A DNA stretch of 64,000 bases from Selaginella moellendorffii. Lineage: Eukaryota > Streptophyta > Lycopodiopsida > Selaginellales > Selaginellaceae. This document shows positions 20,816 through 30,910 of the stretch, one piece after another; the first letter of the stretch is position 1, and every line of letters starts with the position of its first letter. Where the stretch lies: contig NW_003314304.1 in assembly GCF_000143415.4 (NCBI RefSeq), positions 699,102-763,101 on the forward strand. Reading direction: 5' to 3'. Both the position numbers and the translations under genes were made by a program. The notes below the pieces were generated by a model, which was not told the DNA's origin, did not search any database, and saw only the letters and a list, made by a program, of their open reading frames with translations.

Positions 20816-21031
20816 TTAGTTATAACAATAGGGCGGCGGTGGTGAAGGTGGTGGCCGTGACGGTGGTGAAGGTGGTGGCGGTGATGGTGGCGGAGGTGAG
20901 GGTGGAGATGTGGTGGTGATGGTGACGAGGCAGTGATGGTGACAAAAGGGTGGTGCAGACACCCTGACAAGTTCTACTGTTCTACCTTGTTGGGTGGCAC
21001 AAACAAGACCACAAAGAAAATGAGTGTTCAT
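20816..21031 (-). CDS. Small proline-rich open frame (doubtful)
   Basis: From the ATG at 21031 there are 71 codons, the last half being SPPPPSPPPP-type repeats. It has no signal peptide. The DNA is a (GGTGG)-rich minisatellite whose minus strand resembles the repeat region of the extensin-like gene at 21487, in opposite orientation. It may be a fragment of such a gene or simply a repeat that happens to be open. Confidence 0.3.
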   Translation of the reverse strand: MNTHFLCGLVCATQQGRTVELVRVSAPPFCHHHCLVTITTTSPPSPPPPSPPPPSPPSRPPPSPPPPYCYN

Positions 21032-21281
21032 TTTATAGGTGGATCTAATGGTTATAAAAATTGATATAAAGGTAATAGAGCATATGTTAAATTGATATAA
21101 AAGTCATCTTTAGGCTGAGACTTTTACGCACGAGTTTCTTGCGAGCGAGTCTTCTTCACAGATAGAGAGAGAGTTTGGTTGGGGTGGCACATCTGTTGAA
21201 AAAAATATATATTGCAGGTGTCCTCAGATTGCTCAACGAGAATAAAAAATCCTGCGCGAGACCATGAGATGGCCACGAGGC

Positions 21282-21333
21282 AGCAGTATATACTTAGTGG
21301 CGCTTCGTGGGAGAGACTAAAGTCGAAGCACAG

Positions 21334-21366
<33 letters not shown>
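21282..21366 (+). promoter_or_regulatory. TATA-like motif and (GA)n tract upstream of the extensin-like gene
   Basis: A gtatatactt motif lies near 21287, and a 26-bp GA run lies at about 21341-21366. Both are upstream of the ATG at 21487. GA runs are common in plant leaders and bind BPC factors. Confidence 0.4.
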
Positions 21367-21371
<5 letters not shown>

Positions 21372-21486
21372 AGGGGCAGGCTTTGGAACTAGGAGGTATT
21401 AGACAAGAGCTTGTAGCAAGCTATCGCTCTAGCGCAATTGCCACAATATAGATCCCGGCTTGCGCAGCTCTGGTGGATTCTTGAGC

Positions 21487-22134
21487 ATGGTGCGCCCTAG
21501 CACTCTGCTCATCCTCTTGTGTGTGGGCTTCCTTCTCTTCCCGATTTTCCAGAGTGTCAATGGAGCTCTAGAACTCATAGACTGCGCACTCAACGAGCAA
21601 CGCTGCTGTGCGTTCCCAACAGGTTTGGTTCTCTGGCAATGCTGGGCAAGGATTAGCTACTGGGGAGGCTGCGCTGCACCACCACCACCACCACGTCCTC
21701 CATCGCCATCACCACCACCAGCACGGTACCCACCTCCACCATCACGCCCACCACTGTCACCCTCCCCACCTCCGCCTTCACCTCCTCCGCCATCACCTCC
21801 GCCACCATCTCCACCACCTCCAACACCGTCCCCACCTCCGCCATCACCCCCACCACCTCCATCCCCACCCCCATCATCACCTCCACCACCGTCACCACCC
21901 CCACCTTCCCCTCCGCCACCATCACCGCCTCCTCCTCCTTCTCCACCGCCACCATCACCCCCGCCACCGTCGCCTCCGCCGCCATCTCCACCTCCTCCTC
22001 CTTCTCCGCCGCCACCATCACCCCCGCCACCGTCCCCTCCGCCGCCATCTCCACCACCTCCGCCTTCATCGCATTCCCGTCGTGTCTCCATTTCTATGAT
22101 TGCAGTGACTATTATAACATCTCTCTGTTATTAG
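21487..22134 (+). CDS. Extensin-like chimeric hydroxyproline-rich glycoprotein
   Basis: 215 codons from the ATG at 21487. A frame upstream is open, but only a TTG is available there. Residues 1-27 are a signal peptide (MVRPSTLLILLCVGFLLFPI). A short Cys-rich segment follows (LIDCALNEQRCCAFPTG, then CWARISYWGGC), then about 125 residues of near-perfect SPPPP and SPPPPP blocks. The end is a hydrophobic tail (RVSISMIAVTIITSLCY) that could be a GPI-anchor signal. SP4 and SP5 blocks are targets for proline hydroxylation and arabinosylation in extensins. No Tyr cross-linking motif is seen in the repeats. The likely place is the plasma membrane/cell wall interface. Confidence 0.85.
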   Translation: MVRPSTLLILLCVGFLLFPIFQSVNGALELIDCALNEQRCCAFPTGLVLWQCWARISYWGGCAAPPPPPRPPSPSPPPARYPPPPSRPPLSPSPPPPSPPPPSPPPPSPPPPTPSPPPPSPPPPPSPPPSSPPPPSPPPPSPPPPSPPPPPSPPPPSPPPPSPPPPSPPPPPSPPPPSPPPPSPPPPSPPPPPSSHSRRVSISMIAVTIITSLCY

Positions 22135-22214
22135 ATGGCTCATTGGAGCTCCAATTTGTATAGCTGAGAGGTTTCCGTTTCGAGTTGTGAGTCTTTCCTT
22201 TGGAATGGAAATCT

Positions 22215-23618
22215 ATGCACAAGGCCACAGTGAATGCTCTCGCGAGGCTCGTCCAATCTTGCAAGAACTTGGAGGAGGGCCGATGCCTCCACGCCGGGAT
22301 CAAGCGCACCGATCTCTCCCGCGACTCTTACCTCAACAATCTCTTGATCGCGATGTATGGCCGCCATGGCAGCCCCGCGGACGCTCGCGACGTTTTCGAC
22401 AAGCTTGGAGCTTCCACCACTATCTTCAGCTGGAACTTGCTCATCACAGCCTTCGTTTCCAGCGCAAAGACCCAAGATGCCGCGGCTGCTTTCTCGCGGA
22501 TGCCACAGCACGACGTTGTCTCGTGGAATGCGGTTCTCTCGGCTTACACCCGATCGGGAAGAACCCCAATGGCTCGCCAACTTTTCGATTCCATGCCCCA
22601 GAGGAGCGTTGTGTCGTGGACAACGATGATCACAGCATATACCGAGTCTAGGCATCTTTCCAATGCAAAGAGTTTCTTCTACAAGATGCCTCAGCATAAC
22701 AAGGTTACGTTTTGCGTAATGTTGCAAGCTCTTACGCAACACGCTGGGTCTAGTCAAGCTAAAGTCTTGTTTGATCGCATGCAAGAACGAGATAATACAA
22801 TCTGGAACACCGTTCTCAACGCATATGCCTTGGAAGAAAGCGTTGAGCTTGCGGAAGAGATCCTTGCAAAGATGCCTCTACAGTGTAAGTTTTCATGGAC
22901 AATTATGCTCTTGGCATATGCCCGCGCCAGCTTACTCGAGAAAGCGAAACAACTGTTTGATGTCATGGCCGAGAGAGACGTGGTTTCATGGAACGCATTG
23001 CTCCAGGCAAGTGCCGAGACTGGGCTTCTGGAGAAAGTTGTGATACTCTTTGATCGGGTGCCGCAATGCAACATGTCGTCATGCAACTCGACGCTCGTAG
23101 CTTATGTCCAGTGCGGGTATCTTGATCAAGCACATAAACTCTTCGCGAGGATCCCCGATAGAGACTTAGCGTCCTGGAGCATCATGATCCTTGGGTGTGC
23201 TGGAAACCGGCAGGAGCGACTGGCACTGGAGCACTTCGGGGAGATGCTGCTCGAGGGGATCAAGTGCGACGAGATCACGATGCTGGGGGTCTTGTCAGCG
23301 TGCAATCACTTGGGTCTAATCCAGGAAGGAGTGAGCTACTTTGTGATGATGGTGGCAGAGCTCGGGATTGATCCGTTCGTGGAGCACTTCAGCAGCCTAG
23401 TGGATCTTCTCGCGAGAGTCGGGCAGCTGAGAGAAGCTCACGACTTGCTGAGAAACATGCCGTTCGTGCCGGATCCAGCGGCGTGCTGCTCCATGCTGGG
23501 CGCTTGCAGGACTCACGGCGATGTGGAGCTGGGAGCTTACACGGCTGCAAACGAGGAGTTTGGGATCGAGCCACACCATCCATCGCCATATCTCTTGCTC
23601 TCGAGCATGAAGCACTGA
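22215..23618 (+). CDS. PPR protein, S/L-type repeats with E-like end
   Basis: 467 codons from the ATG at 22215; the codons before it in frame offer only TTG. An L-type opening (LARLVQSCKNLEEGRCLHAGI) is followed by repeats such as DVVSWNAVLSAYTRSGR and RARQLFDSMPQRSVVSW-like units. The tail resembles E1 (SMLGACRTHGDVELGAYTAA then PSPYLLLSSMKH) and then stops, so E2 and DYW are absent. It is a predicted organelle RNA-binding factor for editing or processing. The organisation is like that of the gene at 2328, but the sequence is clearly different, so this is an older paralogue. A decayed PPR copy follows on the same strand. Confidence 0.9.
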   Translation: MHKATVNALARLVQSCKNLEEGRCLHAGIKRTDLSRDSYLNNLLIAMYGRHGSPADARDVFDKLGASTTIFSWNLLITAFVSSAKTQDAAAAFSRMPQHDVVSWNAVLSAYTRSGRTPMARQLFDSMPQRSVVSWTTMITAYTESRHLSNAKSFFYKMPQHNKVTFCVMLQALTQHAGSSQAKVLFDRMQERDNTIWNTVLNAYALEESVELAEEILAKMPLQCKFSWTIMLLAYARASLLEKAKQLFDVMAERDVVSWNALLQASAETGLLEKVVILFDRVPQCNMSSCNSTLVAYVQCGYLDQAHKLFARIPDRDLASWSIMILGCAGNRQERLALEHFGEMLLEGIKCDEITMLGVLSACNHLGLIQEGVSYFVMMVAELGIDPFVEHFSSLVDLLARVGQLREAHDLLRNMPFVPDPAACCSMLGACRTHGDVELGAYTAANEEFGIEPHHPSPYLLLSSMKH

Positions 23619-23939
23619 GATAGATTCCACAAGCTTAGTAACTGGGATAACAAATTTAGTACCTTAAACGTAAGAAAATCGAAGCTCTTGGCTCCAGGGA
23701 GTTGATACTTTGAAATGCAACATCATACAAGTCTGCCAACTTTTGGAAGTGAAGCCTGGCTCCAAGTACGAGTGGAAGTATTACACGGCAAAAGAAGAGT
23801 TCTCACCTGTACAACTATCTTGTACGAGGTTCTTCTTTGCCATGTATTGTTTTGATGATATCCTGGACTTGGAGAAAGCCAAACCATTCTTCTTCTTTGG
23901 TTGAGAAATCTAGCTCCATATCCGGGACAGCTTCTTTAA

Positions 23940-25135
23940 TACACGGCAGCGGCATTGGTGAATGCCAAGTTCTTGGAGACCTGGATGGAAGCGAAGGTAT
24001 GGGAAGGAGCTGTGGATGCAACACGGCAGTGTCGAAAGCCTTTGTGTCTCTTCTCAAGTGGTGCATACAAGAGAATAATCTACACAAGTTCGTCGCGTGC
24101 ACGGCTTTGTTTCCGCGAGGCATCCCGGCTGCGCTGAAGACCAGTTCGTGGGAAACACGATACTACAGGCATATGATCTAGCTCATAAGGTGTTTGCGGG
24201 CATCTGGAACAGAGATCTATTCTCGTGGCCGCGGTTTCTGTGCAGAATGGGCAGTTTGCCGAGGCGTTGTTGCTGTTTACACGGATCGAGTAAAGTGACT
24301 TGCGTCACTGTTGCTTTTTTCTGCCTCGTTCTTGCTTGCTCTAGTGAGAAAGATGTTCCAGAAGGAATTGCCACTCACAGACTGATCGAAGAGTGCGAGC
24401 TTGCTTCCAACGAACCCTTGTGCAACTCGCTCCTGAACACCGAGCTTGGGAGACTAGAGGGCGTTCGGGAAATTTTTGAAAAGATGGCGAACAAGAACGT
24501 GATCTCCTGGATGTCCATCGCCTCGGTCCTGCGCCGCCATTCGCCTGGGCGAGAAGAGGCTGTGCGCGGCAATCCTTCGCAGCCGCCTCCAGTGTCGCCC
24601 GGCTGCACACAGATCGAGTGCTCTCACTGCCTGCTCGAGCATTCCTGCTTCAGTGCAAGGCAAGCTCCTCTACCGGGAACTTCTGGAGAGCAGTGGCCTG
24701 GAAGACGATGCGGTGCTCACGACCGCATTGCTCGACATGTACGCCAGCTACGGAGGCCTGGAAACTGCCGAGAGGTTTCTCTGGGACATGGTTTTCAAGG
24801 ACGAAGTCACGTGGACTGCGATGATCGCTGGATATGTGCGCAGCGATCTAGAAAGCCGTGGAGCTCTTCCGGGAGATGCTGGCAAACAGCTTGAGCCCCG
24901 GGGCCATGACGTTTGTCCACTTGTTCTCGGCGGAGTTGTGGTGGTACCTTTATATGATGCTTGAGGACTACAAGCTGATGCAGGAGCTGGATCACCAGGT
25001 CTGTGATTGATCGGCTTGCTGGGACGGCTCAACAGGGCCGATGAACTGATCCAAACCCGGCCTGGAGGACGCTGCTTTTGGCTTGCAAGACGCACAACAA
25101 GAAGGATCGAGCGGACCGAGCGGCAAAGAAGAATA
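23940..25135 (+). pseudogene. Decayed PPR gene (family copy a)
   Basis: Fragments in shifting frames read FVSLLKWCIQENN, VHGFVSARHPGCAEDQFVGN, DLAHKVFAGIWNRDLFSW, SNEPLCNSLLN, REIFEKMANKNVISWMS, LETAERFLWDMVFKDEVTWTA. These are PPR motifs in order with many frameshifts and stops. The same ancestral sequence recurs at 31920-33010 (plus) and 57600-58590 (minus). Confidence 0.82.
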
Positions 25136-25152
25136 ATAGCAGTCCACGGCCG

Positions 25153-26364
25153 TGGCACCAGTCGAAGAATTGGATCGTCGCCTCCACGTCCCTGGCCAGG
25201 GACGTGGTTGAGCACATCCACCACAATGTCCGTGTTGAGCTTGCCGCAGTACTTGTGGAGCTTGTGCTTGCGCACCTTTTCCATCTCCATTTCGAGGATC
25301 TCCAGGAGCTCCTGTGCCTTAGCCGAGATCACCAGTTGCCTAAACCTCGCCATTGCCAGAGGGTTTGTCTGCAATCCCTGGTTGAGAGCTCTTCCAGCTT
25401 GATCTTTCTTGCTCCTTGATCACCATTGCCGTGCCCTGGCATTGGATTATGATAGATTCCGGCCATGGGGCTTGATTGAGCCGCATTCCCATCATTGATT
25501 TGCTACTACAAGGCCATGTTGGAATCAATTGTCCGGGAGAAGGAACAACTCACTAATTGGTATAGTGCGATGCCAGCTCGTCACCTCACGGCGGCCTCAA
25601 TTTATACTGATAAACTCTAAATTTTAATTGCAAGAACAAAAAATTTTCGATTGCGCCATGGCCATGGAAAAAAGCTACAAAATTATGCATGCATTGAACT
25701 TAATTGGCTGCAACGGCTTTGGCTCTAGCTCCAGCTCCAGCTCCAGTTTTGGATTGTGCTGCTGCTGCTGCTAAGACCAGAGTTAAAGCTATTGTAGCCG
25801 ATCAAGTTCAATGCACGCATAATTTTGTAGCTTGTTTCCATGGCTATGGTGCAATAAAAAATTCTTTGTTCTTGCAATCGAAATTTAGGGTTTATCAGTA
25901 TGAACGATCCATAGAGGCTGCCGTGAGGTGACAAGTCGGCATCACACTACACCAATCCATGAGTTTGTCCTTCTCCCGGACAATCATTTTTAACACGGCC
26001 TTGCAGTAACGAATTGACGATGGAAATGCGGCTCAATTGAGCCTTATGGTAGGAATCGATCATAATCCAGTGCCAAGGCATAACAGTGGTGATCAAGGAG
26101 CAGGAAAGATCAAGTTGGAGGAACTCTCCTTTAAGCCAGGGATCACGGATAAGCCCTCCAGCAATGGCGAGGTTTACGCAACTAGCGATTTCAACTGAGG
26201 CACAGGAGCTCCTGAAGATCCTTGAGACAGAGATGGAAGAGGTGTGCAAGCATAAACTCCACAAGTACAGTGGCAAGCTCAACATGGACATCGTGGTGGA
26301 TGTGCTCAACCATGTCCCTGGCCAGGGACGTGGAGGCGATGATCCAATTCTTCAACTGGTGCCA
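25153..26364. repeat. Large inverted repeat derived from a PPR gene 5' region
   Basis: The left arm (about 25153-25729) is the reverse complement of the right arm (about 25778-26364), with a spacer of about 48 bp rich in GCT/CCAGCT. The outer 72 bp of the arms differ at only 3 positions; the inner parts differ more. The arms include the promoter, leader and first codons of a P-class PPR gene (MARFTQLAIS on the right, MARFRQLVIS on the left). Confidence 0.92.
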
Positions 26365-27454
26365 AGGCTGCCATGGCTACATGCACATGGCATTTGCCTT
26401 TAACTGGCTTCTTGAGTTCTTGGTGAACAAGCAGCAGTACAAGCACGCGCACCAGATGCTCATCGCCCAGAGCAAGCCAAGCTCGTTCCAGGCGAATGCT
26501 TTCACGTACTCGACCATCGTCCGCAGCTACTGCAAGGATGGCGAGACAAGGCAGGCAAGCTCTGGCACTCCTGGAACACATGAAGAAGGCGGAGGTTCCA
26601 GCCAACGCGAAGCTCTACAACATCATTCTCACGCATCTGTGCAAGCATGGGAAGGAGAAGGAGGCACTCGACTTGCTCCACTCCATGGCGACGACTTCGT
26701 GCGCTCCCGACATCTACACGTACAACATTCTCATCAACGCGTTGTGCAAAGTCGGGAGGCTCGAGGACGCACAGGGCCTGGTGGAGGGACTGTCCGACGG
26801 ATATCGTCACCTACAACACGCTCATCCATGGACTGTGCCGCAAAGGCAACGGGAGGTTCCGGGTGGAGAGAGCCTTCCAGCTGTTTGAGGAGATGGTTGA
26901 CAAGGGCCACACCCCGACGTCCGTGACTTACACCCTGGTGATCGACGCACTGAGCAGGCGCAGAAGGTGCTGGATCTCATGCACGAGAACGGCTGCGCTT
27001 TCGATCTCATCACGTACAACATGCTCATCAATTGCTTCGCCAAGGCCGGGATGATGGACAAGGCGATGGATTTGTTCGTGGAGATGCCAACCAGGGGCTG
27101 CATTCCGGACGTTGTGACTTACAACTCCATCGTCGACGGGTTTTGCAAGGCCGGGAAAGTTGAGGAAGCCAACAAGCTCTTCGCGGAGATGATGCGTATC
27201 TCGTTGAGATGAGAAAGGAGGGACTGGTGGATGCGATCTCGTACGTAGCTCTGATCAGCACGATTTGCAAGCTCGGGAAAGGGAAGCTGGGATTTCAGCT
27301 GCTGCGAGAGATGCTGGAGAAGGGATTCAAGCCAAACCTCGTCACCTTCAACGTTGTCTTCGAGGGGCTCAGCAAGGAAAGCAACACCGACGACGCCAAG
27401 ATCACGATCCAGGAGCTGAGGCAGCAACGCAGCTCACCCCCATCAAATAAGTAG
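26164..27454 (+). pseudogene. P-class PPR gene with several frameshifts
   Basis: Reading across frames gives MARFTQLAIS, MDIVVDVLNHV, AMIQFFNWCQGCHGYMHMAF, AFTYSTIVRSYCKDG, KLYNIILTHLCKHGKEKEALDLL, DIYTYNILINALCKVGRLEDA, DIVTYNTLIHGLCRKGN, LITYNMLINCFAKAGMMDKAM, DVVTYNSIVDGFCKAGKVEEA, LVTFNVVFEGLSKESN and a stop at 27454. These are classic 35-residue P-type PPRs (Rf-like). Frame changes lie near 26320, 26565, 26795, 26965 and 27195. The first one (VLNHVPGQGRGGDDPIL where SLARDVEA is expected) is also present in the inverted arm, so it predates that duplication. Confidence 0.85.
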
Positions 27455-27869
27455 CGGGGATGCAAAACAGTGAGCATCGTGTGAGGAAAGTTTGCAGTTT
27501 CTTCTAACGAGGATTTCTGTCAGGTGTCACTTCAACAAGTTCCGCCAAAATTAAACACGGGAAGAATGACTTGGCAAACAGTGAGCTTCTGCTTGATTCA
27601 TTTTGACTGTTTTTGCTAATCTTTCCGTGTTTTGGTCGTGGGAAGTTTCAGCCGTCGAGAAGCTTCGACTATAGCTTCTTTTGCGTTTTTTACTCTGATG
27701 CTATGACAAAGAAGAACTCCTTTTTGCAAGGTCCTAGAATGACATCCGCAACAGATCTCTGGCACTCAGGGATTGATAAATGGCTGCACGAGATCATGGT
27801 ATTGTCCCTTCTCGCCCCTCGATTTCAGCTCACTGGATTCTTCTTTTTTTTTCAGGATCTTTCAGAGCA

Positions 27870-27985
27870 CTGACAGCTGCGATCTCGAACAGAGCTTTGC
27901 ACCAGCAGGATCGGGAAAGGAAGTTGGGTTTCAAACCTTTGAGGATCATGGTCTAGGAGCTGAGACAACAGCATAAACAAGTAGC
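27870..27985 (+). pseudogene. Second fragment of the same P-class PPR 3' end
   Basis: The sequence gcgatctcg, then gggaaaggaagttgggtttcaa, then gatcatggtctaggagctgag, parallels the end of the PPR pseudogene at 27230-27425 with an internal deletion. Confidence 0.55.
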
Positions 27986-28069
27986 TCTGGTGAGTTTCGT
28001 TTGAAAAAATTTCCGATATTTCACAGGTATCCAAGCTGGCTTTTTTTTCTCTATTCGTTTTGTTAATCA

Positions 28070-29925
28070 GGATATCACAGGACCATTGTCTTCTGTATGG
28101 AAGGAGTGAGTTTCGTGGTGTGTAGAGTTCGGCGTTGACACGACTGGAGATTGGCGGGTCCAGTTCTCGAAGAACGGGACTTCCACAGGCTGAGGTTTTG
28201 CCTTCTCAAAATCAGAAGGCTCTTGTTTTTCTGATCTCTAATTCCAGGCTAACTTTCGAGACGCTTCGGAAGCTGCGAGGGGGGCCAAGAGTATGCGCGA
28301 AAACGAGTGACGGCCCTCGTTTTCGCGCATTCTCTTGGGAATAATGTGTTCAGATATTTTCTGGAATGGTTGAAACAAGAAGTACCGCCCAAACTGTACA
28401 CCACTTGGATCGACGATCACATTTTCACGTATCATGCTCTAGGTGAGATTGGCGGATTGTGAACCTTCTTACCAGCAATGCTATCTCTTGCAGGTGCTCC
28501 TTTTCTAGGAGCTCCAGATGCTCTGGTTACTTCGTTTTGATAGGGTGCAGCTCGAATCATGCTTAGAACTTTCAGTTCCGGTTTGTGGATGTTGCCGTTT
28601 TCTGACAACAAACCACTGTCTCAAAGGAATACGACCAAAACCGAAGGCTTAGTTGCTCCAGACTGGCCTGTCAACGTGCTTGAGGTGGACATGCCAAGTT
28701 CTGGTAACAAACGAATGGCTTATTAATGCGTTATCCAACTTTTGTCCACTTTGGCAAGGGTGGTCTATCCTGGTGAGTCTTTGGAAAACGGAGCCCTTGC
28801 AGCTCTAGCAAATTACACAGTTCCTATCCAGCGGTTTTATTCAGCTCAGAAAATATCGGATGGCACAAGCCTCAAGGAGATGGGTGAATTTGATCCTCAA
28901 GCTAAACTGGCTTTCTATCAGCTCAAGAAGTGTGTGATTACTAAACTACTTCCTAATTCTCAGATACTACTTGGATAATCATGGGAGCGGCCGCCGATCG
29001 AAAATGTGTTTTGCATGTATGGTATCAATCTTAAGACTGAGGTTAGTCCTCTTTGAAAACCTTATAGTGGAAAGATTGAGTTGTGAAATCCAGGTTGGCT
29101 ATCAACTGTCTCCGAGTGGAAAGCCGTACCCAATTATCAAGGATGTCATCTATGAAACAGATGGAGGTTCGTTGCAGACAAGGTAAGCACTTTGTAAACA
29201 AGATCATTTCTAAAAACCATTGCAACAGGTCAGGATTAGATGTCGATGGAAATGGTGGTGTTGCGAGTGGTGATTCCACAGTGAGTTATCTTACAAACTT
29301 CTGTTCTTGATGGCCTACATGTTTTCATATGCTTAGGTACCATACCACTCTCTTTCTTGGTGCAAGATATGGCTGAGTCCACGCGTGAACATCACAAGAG
29401 CTCCTCAAGTAAATATGTCATTTGCTGGTTTCATTCTTTCAAGCCTGATGATTTCTGTGATTTCTAGACTGCACACAAAGGTTCAGACATTCAAGAGGTT
29501 TTAGACGTGGAACACGAACATGGAGGTGATCTTGTATACAACGGGAGCCGAGACAGTCGAATAAAATACATCACATACTATGAGGACACTGTTGGACTGA
29601 CAGGGAAGAAAACCGCTGTTTGGGAGTTTGACAAAAGTAATGACCTGCGAACCTCCTGGCTGCTGATAATTCTACATGTGATCACAGGAATTTGGTCCGC
29701 TCGCCTGTTCTACTCAGGGAACTGCCACTAGAAAACGTTCACAATTCCCACCCACAAGCATTGAGAAGCTTCGTCTCCAAAGGTCAGCCCTCGAAGTAAC
29801 GCCATTTTCTCTGTAACTTAGACCGGTTGTTGCAGCTAGACGAGAACCCATGCGAGACGAGGACTGCTATTGGGACTACTCAAAGGCAAAGTGCGGCCTT
29901 TTGGATTATTGCGAATACAGGTCGT
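28070..29925 (+). pseudogene. Phospholipid:sterol acyltransferase (PSAT1-type, LCAT family), broken
   Basis: Exon pieces in order read DITGPLSSVWKE, VEFGVD, LEERDFHRLR, LTFETLRKLRGGPR, NVFRYFLEWLKQEVPPKLY, TTWIDDHIFTYHALG, APFLGAPDAL, QKISDGTSLKEMGEFDPQAK, VGYQLSPSGKPYP, DVIYETDGGSLQTR, PYHSLSWCKIWLSPRVNITRAPQ-like, VEHEHGGDLVY, RIKYITYYEDTVGLTGKKTAVWEFDKS and DEDCYWDYSKAKCGLLDYCEYR. The order and wording match plant PSAT1, an ER/microsomal enzyme that makes sterol esters from phospholipid acyl chains. The N-terminal part and the serine-elbow exon (HSMGNN) are missing. Stops and frameshifts interrupt several exons, including a TGA directly after VTSF near 28537. Confidence 0.88.
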
Positions 29926-30075
29926 CTCCATGGCGCTTCATCCAGGAGCTCGATCTGGCCACCAGTGGCTTCTGCGAGGAAGGACTCCAAGACCCGCGAA
30001 GGTGGCTATGGCGTCGTCTTGACCCGGATGCCGATGGACGGATTCTTCACCGGACGACACACAACACGTGAGTCT
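29926..30075 (+). pseudogene. Receptor-kinase domain fragment joined to the PSAT1 relic
   Basis: Right after CEYR of PSAT1 the frame reads SPWRFIQELDLATSGFCEEGL and then, after a one-base shift, REGGYGVVLTRMPMDGFFTG. This resembles the start of a plant receptor-like kinase domain: F.Y.EL.LAT..F.E....G.GGYGVV..G..PDG. Confidence 0.5.
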
Positions 30076-30119
30076 TTCTCGCTCGGAGTGCCCAGATCTT
30101 GTCTAAACCCCTGGTAAGG

Positions 30120-30660
30120 AAAATCCTACTCCAGGCGTACCGTCAGCAGCACTTTCTTTCATGCCATGCCCGGGAAGAATGTAGTGACTTAGAATGCGAT
30201 TCCTTGAGGAAATGCCCAGATGGGGCAAATATCCGTAAATTCCAGAGTGGCACGTAGTTTTGGATTCTCAAAAGTTGCAAAGATCAGCGAAGCAAGAAAC
30301 TAGTTCGAGCCGAGATTCTGTGTCATGGAATGTAAGCTGGAGATTTTCACGAAGAAAAGAAGTGCACAAAAGGAGAATTGCACACTGATGACGTGGACTG
30401 GAATGGTGAAACCGATTAATTGCACAATCTCTTGATTCATTGCCTCAAAGAAGCCTTGTGTCGTGGACAATTTTCCTAAGAAACACTTTGCTATCAGGAA
30501 TTCCTGGGAAGGGCCAAAAGAATGTGTTTGCTGAGAGAGACAGCATTCCTTGGAACGCTATGATCTCTGCATATGCCTAACCAGGGCATGTATCGACTCA
30601 CGACCATGGGGCCGGCGCTAAGTTCCACAAGCTGCTAAAAAGATGGCATGTTTGTTCCAG
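30120..30660 (+). pseudogene. Decayed S-type PPR relic
   Basis: FHAMPGKNVVT, NAQMGQ, and a distal IPWNAMISAYA-like stretch are recognisable between stops. The same ancestral block recurs at 35770-36240. It ends with an AAGTTCCACAAGCTGCTAAA-type motif, repeated again near 30802 and 36773. Confidence 0.65.
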
Positions 30661-30910
30661 ATACAGCAGTCCTAGGACTGGCTTCCTTGTCCAATATCAC
30701 TCTCTCTAAGCAAAGATGGAAGCCTTCTAACATATATATATATACAAAAGATCACATCATTTTTATTATAGGGTACACAAAAGATGGTAGAAAGTTCAGA
30801 AAGTTTTACAAGCTGCTAAGAAGATGGCATGTGTTGTGGTCGTACTGTCCAATATCACTCTCTCTAAGTGCCCGGTGAACGACTCATATATGTTATTTTT
30901 ATTTTAGGGT

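Noticed and set aside
21608-22099. His-rich and Gly/Glu-rich frames across the extensin repeat
   Set aside because: They are other-frame readings of the CCACC minisatellite; only the frame with the signal peptide and SPPPP blocks is supported.
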